Origin: Theristus sp. LFF4_11
Lineage: Eukaryota; Nematoda; Chromadorea; Monhysterida; Xyalidae
Length of the DNA: 64,000 nucleotides
Reading direction: 5' to 3'
Assembly: GCA_030248135.1 (NCBI GenBank)
Contig: JASANC010002691.1
Coordinates: forward strand, 78,542 to 142,541
Under the pieces are notes generated by a model, which was not told the origin of the DNA, ran no database searches, and worked only from the letters and a program-made list of their open reading frames with translations. Below are positions 43,901 to 55,900 of the stretch, piece by piece. Made by a program: the position numbers and the translations under genes. Each line of letters begins with the position of its first letter. Positions within the stretch are counted from its first letter, which is position 1.

Positions 43901-46900
43901 CATCGACTCACCGGCTTTTTTCAAAATTCATCGCTCGCAATCGATTCTCCTACCGACGGTGGCATTCAACCAGCGAGAACACCGCTGGTTCTGGTGAATT
44001 GTGCAGATTGTTTTGAAATACTGAAAATTCAGTGCAATATTTAAAAAAAATAGTTTTCACTTTGATTTAAAAAAATTAGTTTTCAATTTGTAGTTCCTCT
44101 TGAAATTTGAAATTGAAACTCATTCAGATAAATTCATTCAGTTTCTCGAGTGGATAAAAGTTTCTCCAATTACTGTCCCATATATCCAAGTCAACACAAT
44201 ATTTATATGGCACTGTTTTTTGGTCAACAAACTAGCATCAGGATTGTACAGTCGAACTCACTAAAATGTGGAATCAGCTGATTGGTTTTTTATTATTGGC
44301 TGACTGATCAGCCGTTTTTAAGTTATTTATTGTAAACTACTGTGTCCATTCATTTGGTGCACGCAGCAAACCACGCACAGCGCACTCTTTTCAGGTTTTT
44401 ATCTTTCAGTTTACGTGCAAAAATTAAGCGACGACGTCGTCGTCGTTGTCAAACAACAAAAATGCATTTTGGGTTGAGCTGTGGAATAAAAATTTTCTGA
44501 ATTTCGCGGTCTCTAACCTTTGAGTTTATTTTTAGCATAAAAATGGTGCTGGAAATTCATAAAAACACGTTTCAATAAAATCCAAATCCACGAAAAAAGA
44601 ACGGTGCGGAGTGTGAGCAGCCTCTGCTCGGTCGACCAATCAGCTGATTCCACATTTTAGTGAGTTCGACTGTACATTTTCGTGCGGTGCGAAAAATAGT
44701 GTTATCGCTCTCAAACGCTGCTTATTTGATCAACCAAAAATTGCTTTTTCTGCATAAAACCGTTTCTTCGTTCGCACTCAGCAGAATTCTTGCAAGTTGC
44801 GGCCAACCGAATCAGCTGCAGCCCCGGTAATGCGATCAACCGAAAAACCAGTCGAAGTCTGACGTTTTCATTAAAATCACTAAAATCCGCTTCCGCTGGC
44901 ACCACCGCGCCGAGTTCGCCGCGTCCCAGATCGAAGACTCCCGACGCGTTGCTGTTTGTTGTAAGCGAGCACACATTTTTTTGGCGTGCGTTTGTTTCTT
45001 ACATGTCGTTGTTGCAACAAGTTGTCACTCCGCAGCCCACAAGCACAAGGCAAACACTGACGTTGACCCACACTTGTCAAGCACTCTTGTTCAGAGAACG
45101 CAAAAAGCGTCACAAAAAGTGTCACTCCATGCTTGACTTCTCACATTTCTTGTCGAATTGTGGAGCATTATTCTTCCACATCACCTGTTGAACTTTTTAT
45201 ACTTCCAAAAAAACAGCAGCCTCTGATGTGTTTTTTTGAAGCCTTCGTTTCACCAATCTCACCAAAATTTTCAAATCATATTTTTTTGTGCATTTTCGTC
45301 CAATCTTGTGTTCTTTCTCTTTCCAAAAACCGCAAGATATGCGCCGCCAATATTCTCGTTTTCAGTCAACAAGTCACATGGGGACGAACATTAAAAAATT
45401 CAGTTTTTTCTGCCCGTCTTAGACAATTCATCTTAGCGAGTTTTGTGCACCCGATTTTCATGCCATGGTTTGTGTTTCTCTGGCGTTGTTTGACGTGTGT
45501 GTGATTATTATTGTATTGTGCTAGTGCAACTTGAAGCAGTGCGACATACTGTATTTATTCTTTTGTAGTTTGTGTGAGTGTGCTGTGGAAATCTGCTAGT
45601 TTAAAATTTGTAAAAAGCTGCAGAACAATGGAGCTTTTGGGAAGGTTTAGGAAGGATCGAAATTCAAAGGTTTGTCACAAAATTTACATAACTTGGGTGG
45701 GAATCAAAGAAAGTCCCAGCTACACTTTTTCGCTGAATACAAAGCTCGCGAAAGAACAAGAAACGGGATTGGAGTTGCAACTTGCAAGAAACATATTCAG
45801 CTACAAACGGGGTGTTTGATTTTAAAACCAAACCTGGTACATTTGATTCGTTCGTCTTCATGTTCAAAGCTTCGCATGTTTCTGCATTCTGAGATAAAAG
45901 TGACAGGTTGGTTCAAACAACAAACATACCATACCTTTACCAGGAACTTGAGTCAGGAAGAATTGAGGAAAAGAGTCAAGATAAAGGAGCTATAAATGAT
46001 AACTTTAATAATTTTAAAATACCTCGAGATTAACTTCAAATGTTTGCCAATGCAAAGTGGCGCTAAATATCACACTTTAAACAACTTTTCACCCAAAACT
46101 GACTGCACCCACTGACTCATGTGGGTTTTGGATATCACAAGGCAAATTATGTCGGTTTTGTTGTTGTTGTGTGTGTGTAGCGGCGCGGTACCCGCAAATT
46201 TCCAGAAGAATAAGAAAGAAAAAAGAAAACAGATATGTTTATGCATCCGGATTTGCCAGTATTCGCGCTTGGAGATATACCGGGTGGACCGAAAGAATGC
46301 TGTGACTGGCTTGCTTTGACTTACCCACGACAGGGGGCTGCAAGGCGCAGCCTGGGTATAGTTGAAAAAAAAACGATTATCTAAAATTGTGAATCATACG
46401 AAAATCTAAGCATTTTTCCATGGAACTTTTTTAACCATGTTCTTGGCTACGAAAAAAGCACAAAATTTGCAAATATTCTTTTGCGCCACCCTGTTCAAGA
46501 GCAAACAAGCCAAACTTGAACTCGCATAGAAACACGACAAGGGACATACAGAAGATGAGAGTATGCTTTGTGCATGTAGGTCACAATTCAGCAATCATTC
46601 TTTTTCGCAAAAAAAACTTTTTGAATTTCCAACACTTTTTGATTGCAGCCGGAAAACGTGGAAAGACGTGTTTGCTTCCTTTTGTTTAGAAAGTCAGCAA
46701 GAAACCCCACAACAAAATCAGTATGAAATAAATATCAAGAAAATCTCAACGTAAACTTTTGTTTGGAAAGTAAAACTCAAAACAATAATAGAAGAAAAAA
46801 GAAAACCATGTCGTTGCCGAGTCAATCACCGATCAAAGCCCCTTGGAGACGCACCGCGTCAATGCGGGCACGAACGCCGAATCCCGCGCGGTCGATCTCG

Positions 46901-49900
46901 ATGTCTCGGATTGAACCGTCGGTAAGAGAAACATTTGTGTAGAAAAAGTGGGGCATGTCTGTCTATTCCACAGCCATAGTAACCAAAAAAATGGCAACCG
47001 CGAACCGTTCCGTTAGGAACTACACCAAAACCGCGGTATCATTTTTTTGAACCGTAACCGCCCGTGGTGACTTTGAAAACGTGAACCGCGATGATTGAGC
47101 AAAAGAGCTTTTGGCGTCTGGATTTGGGCACGCAGATTTGGATCACGCAGCAAAAGCCGCAAAACACTCATAGAATAATACCGGTTATGACAATAATGAT
47201 AACCAGAGTTGCCCTTGCGATCTGTAATCAGAATGAACCGTACTACGACAATCAGCATTTCTTCACAGTGTCAGAGCAGGTGGACTGCTGCAGAACAACT
47301 TGCCAAGAAAAACAGATACAGCGGAAAAAATTGTGCTGTCAGTTGTATAGTTGCCACGGTAACCGTAAAAACCGTAAAAATACGGGCGGTACGGTTTTAC
47401 CGTACCGTACCGTGACCGTACCGTGCGATTTTAAAATTTCCAAACCGTACCGAAAACCGTACCGTCATCAAAATACAATTACCGTACCGTTGACCGTACC
47501 GTGGCAAAATTTTGGCAAACCGTACCGAAACCGTCGTATTTTTTCCAAAATTGACGGTTTGACCAAGCTTTTTTTGTGTGCGTGCGCTGTGTGTGGCGTG
47601 GCGTGCGTTTGATTTTTCGTTGGTATCATATAGGTTGCATGTCCCACGGATACATAAAAATTTTATTTGTTTTTTGTGCCGTTGTAAAAATCAACGGCTT
47701 TCACATTATTTTTTAGTTTTTTTTTGGTGTATACTAAAAAACTAAAATAAAACACGCGCTAATTAATAATTAATGACAATAAAACAGGTCATGAAGATCG
47801 ATTGTGACTGTGAGAACACTAAACAAACAGCAGTTTTTACAAGATTTTAACTAAAATTCTGTGACTTTCAAAAAGCAAAATTTTGGTGAACACAAATTTG
47901 CAATTTTTAAACAGTAGAAACTGAAATAATATTGTTTAAAAAACATTTTTGTGCAAAAGCGGGCATAAAAACACAAATGGGATTGTGCAAATAAACGGGT
48001 ATCGATTCCCGGCCAGTTCTGTAAAATAAAAAATAAAGGGGCCTCTTCGGGTCAAACTTAGCTACTTTGAAAAATGAAGTTGTCAAACAATCAAGTCACG
48101 TTTAAACATGTTTATGTCACGCAGAAAAAGTCTAACGGGAACGACTTCACTTTAACCAAGTTTAACTTAACTAACCGAGAACAAACGGGGGCAGCAAATT
48201 CAAATAGCTTAAAAAAATTGTCAACGATTGCAAAATTAGCGAAACAGAGTTATAAAAGAATCATCTTTGACATAGAATTGACACCTAATCGAAAAGCTTG
48301 AAACAAACATTTGAAACGTTTGAAAAGCACTTAAAAATCGAAGTCCATTGTCTGATTTTGATTGGGCATGGTTGTTCGACTCAATTAAATTTCAACGCAC
48401 AGGTAACATGTCATAACGTCATAAGAACAGAACGTGGGTACGAATGAAGCGTCGCTCAAAGCAAAATACAGTGCTAGTTAATCTCTTGCTGCACCTAGAA
48501 TTAAAAGTTATTTCCACAGATGAATTTACTTTAATAGGAAGCTAATAACTACACGGTGGCGAGTCTTGGTGTGGTGGCGCAGGTCGCAGGTGGCCGTGTG
48601 GCCGCTGGCCACTTCAGTTTGCAACAGAATGAATGTATGCGGTCCGTCATGCCGTGCCGTGTTCCGCAATCCGGCCGGGGCATGCATTACTTGTTTTGTT
48701 TGGCATTACTCATTACTCAAGTTCAAGATCAAGACGACCACAAATAAAATAAACAACCGCAGCATAAAAACAGTGTTTCTGGGCTTGTAACTGCACTGCA
48801 CAGTGCAAACATTTACATATCACTGAAAGAGACACGTAAAAAACGAACGTAAAAGAGCAAAAAACTGTTTTGCAGTGTGCGTGCATAGTATTACTACAAA
48901 AAAGAACGTTGAAGGTAACTGAATCTTTCAGCTAGCCACCCGCGTCCCGCAACAACAGCCGTGTACCTGCCAGCTGACTAGCGTTTCACTAATGAACATA
49001 TGATTTTCCACAGTCAATGCTGTTTTGTCGCCTCGCTCTCAGGACTCAGCTCACCACCGCTACCACAACGAACAGTACGACAACGAATCGGTTTCATTTC
49101 CAGGAAAAGGAAAAGGAATATGTATGTGGCATATGAATAAAAATAATAAATGTATGTGCTGAGTGGAGCAGTGGTGGACCGTCACCGTTCACCGTTAAAT
49201 GTGTGAGTCGAGCTGAGCTCACTGTCTCTGTTCTGTAATGTTGGTTGAGCAAAGCAAACCCTTTGGCGATTAATAATGTAGCTTGTTGCAATGGCGTAAA
49301 TTCAAAATCGTTTATTATTATTGCACGCAGCGCAGGCAGATCGTATCTCCGTATTCGTAAAATCACACCCGCCGCGTCCACACATCAACTGAACTCCATT
49401 CACTATGCAATTTGTTTCTTTATTATCTTGATTTCACACCTTACGCAGCGCAGGGTTGGTTCAGCTGGTCTGACTCTGGTGCTGTGCTGGTCCACCTTGT
49501 GATGTGGTAGATTTAGGTTTCGGTTGGGTCTTCCTGCACTCTTGCTATGGTGTAGGTAGATGGTGTAAGTTTGTGTTTTGTTTTTGTCCCACTGCCGCTT
49601 CCATTGCTTGTCTGACTGAACGAGAACGGCGACATACAACACAACAAAATAGCACAGAGAGAAACAAAAAGTGAAGCACAGTGCATTTTAAAACTTTTTA
49701 ATTTTCAAACCGTAAAAATACGGTTTACCGCCCGTGTAAATTCAAAATCCACGGTAACCGTACCGAAAACCGTACCGTGCGATTTTAAAATTTTCAAACC
49801 GTACCGAAAACCGTACCGTTGAGCTTTTCAATTTACCGTACCGTACCGAAACCGTGAAAAAAATTGCGTCTCAAACCGTAAACCGTACCGTGACCAAAAA

Positions 49901-52900
49901 AGGCCTACCGTGGCAACTCTAGTCAGTTGTCACTAAGATATTCCTTCGTTTTTTCATTGTTTGATGAATGACGTTATAATTGCTGCTCCATCCAGGTGGT
50001 ACATGAGATTTCCAAGAGGTAACTCACTCGAAACCAAATTGTGTCTCTGTCGACAAAAAAGTAAACTGTCTAGTCTGGAACACACCGGGCGCGCCTCTAA
50101 AGTGCATCCATTAAGTTCGTTCCATCAGTTCTCTGTTCCAGTATACTAATTGGATGACTTTTTTGAATTGAAAATTTTGTGCTCTTCTGCACCCCTGCGG
50201 CAAACTGAATGCAACACGCTGATTGGTCTTATATAGCGGCTGATTTCCGACCAATCAGAGTGCGATATGTTCAGAACTCAACCAATGAGTGGGCTCTTTG
50301 CTGGAGAAATTTTTGAGACTGCATTTTTTGTTGGTGAACTTTTTCTGAGTCCCCGAGAGTCGAGACCCACGAGCATGTCACATGTGTCAGTAATGATCAA
50401 ACTTGACAAACTGCATATGTTTTTCAACTTGTTCTTGCAACTATTTTTAGCCTCGAGCACAACAAATTTTATGCAACGAGATACATGTACTGTATGTATA
50501 GCCGTAATTTTCAGGCACTCGGCTAACAAATGATCTTGTTTTTTAGCTCATTTTCATGCATATTGTGTGCGGGTATCGTTGTTGTTGCTTTCAAAAGTGT
50601 TATCTCTTATGCTATCTTTTAATACTGTAAATACGTCGATCTTGTTGGTTTTTGTTTGTATGTATATAAAGTTTCTCTTCTTAGCTACGATTTTTATTGT
50701 GGCACCCCAAAAATTTTTGTCAAAGCCAGCTTGAATTTTAGTGATGGTCCTTTATTAAAAATGATCAATTTTCATTTATTTCCCCTATGTCATTCACTAA
50801 ACTCTCCTTCATAACCTCTTTTGTTTTTTGTTTGTCCAGTTTGCTTCACATTACTTTGCACATTTTGTTTTACTTTGAATTTAGTCACAAGTGCTTTCGA
50901 ACCAGCAACATTTATGGTGCCCTAAAAAGACATCTGAAACAAAAAGAAAAAATCAGCAAAAAACGAAAAAAGGCGTGCCGATCGAAATGCAAAAAATAAA
51001 TTGCGCTGGCACAAAGAAAACATTTTGATGACATGAAGATAGAATCGACATACAGTGGCGAGCAAAAGTGTTGGAACGCTGCGCGCGTCTATGGTGTGTG
51101 TTGCACGCGTGTTGCATCAGCCGTACAAACGCCATTATAAGAATTTATTATTATAAGAACGCCATTATAAGAACGCCAACGTTGGGTCGAAAAGTGCTCG
51201 TGAACCCAACGTTGCCCTTAAATTCTTATAATAGCGTTTGTACGGCTGATGCAACACGCGCGCAATATACAGCACACACGCGTGCAGCGTTCCAACACTT
51301 TTGCTCGCCACTGTAGTTTCATGTCCGCTATTTCAAGCCTGGGACGCAAATATATGTCTCATCTTGCTTGTGTCAGATTTCACGCTTTATAATATCAATA
51401 TCAAAGGCACTGCAGGACAGCGAGCCCGGCAGCCATAACACACAGGGCGTAATTTAATGTAATAAAAGAAAGGCTACCAACGAAATATTGCATCCCACTA
51501 CGAGTGGGCATTTGAAAGTTAGAACCAAATATAGCTGGTTTCTGTACCGTATTTGGTCTCGACTCGGTTCTCACGTTGGGTCAAACGGTTCAGAAGATGC
51601 GATCAACAACGAAATGTAAAGAAAAATGCTCGAAAATCACACAGAATGGATGAGACAGACAATTTTTTTAAGAATGAAAGTGCTGACGAGGTTCAGCTGA
51701 CGAGATCGTGCCGAGACCGAAGCTGATAGTACGGTAGAAAGAAACCATACTCTTGGTCCGACGTTATCTCCGTTTACTCGGTCGTTTATCATGAGGACCC
51801 AGCAACGATACCGCCATCAAGAAAAAAGCCAAAACAAACAAAACAACTGCCGCTGCCGCTGCCATCACCATCGTCAGTGATGATGCGAAAAAACACCAGT
51901 CCATCACGACTCGTTTCCGGTCGCCTCGCTCGCGCCTCACTCAGTCCACCACTGACACCCTCAACCGGCGTCACCAGTCGAAAAGCATCCGGACGTATAC
52001 TCGCGAGCCTGATGGCGAACATGTCCAGTCATCACGGCAACAGCGGCCAAAAGCAGCCAGTGAGCAGCGGTAGCAGCGGTCGATTTCGGTTCTTCCTGAT
52101 GCGAACCGCCTCGAATCCGTCGTTCCTCCACTTCACCAATCACCATCACACGCTACCGAGTCGCGCCAAGTCGCCGCCGTCGCCGGCCTCGCCCGGCTGC
52201 TCCTCAACGGACAGCTCAACGACCATGAAGAAGTCGTCGAGGTTGCAGCAGACAAAGTCGTGGCACAGCACACGGCAAGCGACCGTGATGAACAAACCGT
52301 TCCTGAAGAACATCAACATCAGACGCCCCGCGATTAGTATGAGCGCTTCGGAGTCGGGCGATGAGTCGGATGATTCGATGATTTTTGTTGATTCCGGTGC
52401 ACGTGCACCGGAACTCACTCGTGCGATTGCTAGTGGCGCTCTGGCGTCACCAAAAGCGAATGAGGTGACTAATTGAGGAGGCGTGTGCTCTCCTCTTGGA
52501 CTGGAGGTCGTTTGCTAAATTAGGATCTTCAACAAGAACGCGATGTATGTGTAAATTGCGCTCAAATAGCCGCTTCTATAAAAACTGTTTTTTTTTCGTT
52601 ACAGGAATGTAGCAGAAAACATGGCATATTTGAATATTTGAATAAGCATTTTTGAATAGTGAAATGTTTTTTTATTGCAGGACACCAGAACACATATCGT
52701 CAAGGAGCTGTTCGACATCGAAGAAAGCTACGTCAAGAATCTGCAGCTGATGGTTCATGTAAGTTTAGAATTATCTAAACTAAAAAAACACTGCTTGGGT
52801 AACCTGCAGAATCGTTCAGTTTCAGCATCTTGATTTTTCATCAGAACCTTTCCCTCTGTGAAATTTGTTTCAAAAATACCGACAAACAATAGTATGAAAC

Positions 52901-55900
52901 GATCTGTGACAATCAAACGTTTTCTCTGTGTCAATCTGAACCCGCATTGTAAATTCACACTAACGAAAAAAATGGTGTCAAACAATTTGTTTTCCCTGTG
53001 TCAATCTGGATTCGTTTCAGAAGTACATGCGCCCTCTGAAACGACCCGAGCTCTGTCAACTGATCGAGCCGTCGTTAGTCGACGAGATCTTCTTCCAAAT
53101 TCCCGAGATTCTCGGTCATCACGAACTTTTCTATGCAGCCCTAAAGTCGCGACTCGACAACTGGGATAGCCGACAGAAAATCGGCGATATCATTTTGAAT
53201 AATGTGAGTTTTTTTTGTTTTCTTCACTTTTTTATTTGTTTTGCAATAAAAGTTCTTCGAAAATTTTTCGATTTTTTTTGCAGTTCACTAAGCAATGTGT
53301 AATCGACACATACACCGCATTTATCAACAATTGGAAGAGCGCAAAACAGGCGATCCGAATTGCGTGTCAGACAAAAAAAGAACTGGCGAAGTATCTCGAG
53401 GTACGTTTTTCAAGTTTCTTTATTTTATCAAAGCGATAAAAATTTATTTTATCAAAACTTTTATTAAAAACAGATTATTCATTATCGATTGTTTCCAGCG
53501 ATGTTCCCGCGAGCACGCGAACAAACTGACCCTGGACGCGCTTCTGATCATGCCCGTGCAACGTATCCCACGATACGAGTTGCTAATAAAAGTCGGTGGC
53601 GGTATTTTTTACAACAACCGTGCACTCTGTTATGTATAACAGAGTAATGTAGTAGCATAAACACACGCATATATGTACATACATGCTATATCACAGTAAT
53701 GCAGCATCAACCCATGCACACATGTACGTACATGCTATATCACAGCAATGCAGCATAAACACACGCACAGATGGGTTCACATGTGTGTCTGTGATTGTGT
53801 GCAACATCACGACGTTTATGACAGAATGCACGATCTTTAAAAAAGACCAAGACAACAACACAATTGACTGCAAATTATCCTCCACTTCGTTGTCAAAAAT
53901 TTTTTCGACCAAACAAAAAAAATCGCAGGAACTGCTGAAGCACACCCCCGTCGACCACGCCGACCACGGCCTGCTGTTGCGCGCGCAACGCGAGATCCAT
54001 GAGCTCGCCACCAAGATCAACCACGTTGAACAGGAGACCGGCCTCAGTGAACAAATGGAGCAGCGGCTGCGTGAGCTCGAGGCGATCGTCGACGGGCTGG
54101 ACGATCTGGTCGCGCACGATCGTGTCTTCCATCGATATGATTTGATCAATATTTCGGTTGGATTTTGCAATGAGCTTTTCTTGCAAATTTTAAGGTTCCC
54201 TACTATTAAGGTAGAAAATTTTGTCGTTTCAGTGGTAGATGGATCATTGAGCAACCAGTGGGCCAATATGCCCATCTGAACTTGAATGTATAGAAATCAA
54301 ACTAATCAAACCAAAACTATCAAATCAAATCAACTAGTAAAATCAATTTTTCTCGTATTCATAGACCTCAACCGGCATGAAGGAGCGTTGCATCTTCCTG
54401 CTTTCCGATCTTCTAATCTTGACGAGCATCAAACGAAAGTCGACCACCTTGAAGAAGCCGAATTCATTGTAAGTTTTACAGTCTCAAGAAATGGTGGAGT
54501 TTTATATATTTTTTTGCCCAAAAAAACTATTTTGCAGCCAATCGACGTCGAGTCATGACTTTTTCGAGAATCACAAATTCAAACTGTTGATGAAGATTTC
54601 GGTGGACGACTTGGAGATCGCAAAGAGTGCGTATTTTTATCAAAAACATTTTCTTTTTTTTGTTTTTTTTCTAAAACTTTTTTTATTAATTTTTAATTCT
54701 TACCCAACTTTCCTGTGCCAACTTTTAGACACGCTGCCGCTGCTGACCAAAGTTTTAGAAGAGGTTAACACGTTGAACGAGGACATGCGGGTGCTCGGCA
54801 AAATCATCGAGCTGACTGATCTTCTGAAATATCCACATGAAGTGAGCAACATAATTTTTGGTTCAAAAAGTTTAAAAAAGAATTGACGAACTTTCAAGAT
54901 GGTTGACGGTGCCGTGGACAATATTCGCACGAGACTCCGAGACAGACTGAATGAGAAACAGCACGAAATGACGCATAATCCAGCGTTAACTAGCCTTGAT
55001 CTTCTGGTGACGACGGAGTGAGAGATTTTTTATTTCGCAATCACAAATTAATGGAAACTTTTCTGTGCATCTCTTTATATTCAGAGATGGTATTGAGACA
55101 TTCAGTATCACATTCCCAAACGCCGACAAGCGCGCTGACTGGGAAAAATGTCTGCGCGGCGTAAAAGAAGCGTTTGGTGAGTTTTGAAAAGTATTTTTTT
55201 CGTTTTCTAAAAATACGGTAACTATCGCAAACAAAAATTTTTAGTCGCAATGAAAAATCGTTGTTTTTCAGAGCAAACTGCATCACGAAAACCGCCGCCG
55301 CTGTTCATGAAAAGTATCACGGTGCCGAAAACACGTGCTGGTCTCCATGTTAGTTCAGTACCGCTTTTCAGTTCCGTTCGAAATCCAACTCTGATGTTTC
55401 TTTCCAACAACACGCTTTCTTCAGTTCACCTGCGCTTCGCCAACGTCGCATCGCGACTCACATCACGCCGCCGGCAGTCCCAGTTCGCCGGCAGTCTGGA
55501 TTTGCAGCTCCGACGGGTACGTTGGTCAGATGTGCGTGCTGAATATCGAACCGGAACCGGACGTTCAGTGTTGCAATGGCGTCACAAACTCGCGGATCAC
55601 CTGCATCTGCGCCGTGTCGGCGCCAAAGTATAAGAATGTTTTGTTTTGTTCTGTTTTTTTTAATTTTGTTTTATTTTGGAATTGTTACGCGATAGTTTAA
55701 GCGATTAACATTTTTCTTGTTTTAACATTTATTCTACTAACTGTTTTCTTGTGTCTAACTTCTACGAACTTCTACGCCGTTAACCGTTTCCAACCTGCAG
55801 ACTCGGTTTGGAAGACTTCCTAACAATACTGTAAGTTTTTTGCGTAGCTGAGAATGTGCTCATGAAACATGTTTGTTTAGAAAACTCAGTGTGCTCCAAA

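Larger units (their letters stand above)
46922..51879. other. RhoGEF intron segment with repeats but no exon recognised
   Basis: It holds the CCGTACCG-rich field (46990-47560 and 49700-49925), a small palindrome-like element at about 50185-50262 (CTGATTGG / CCAATCAG) and the Tc1-like MITE at 51053-51313. A 75-codon frame at 48074-48301 has no recognisable domain or splice context. Confidence 0.5.

Noticed and set aside
48074..48301. 75-codon plus-strand frame in the RhoGEF intron
   Set aside because: Plausible composition but no domain and no in-phase donor; possibly a repeat interior.
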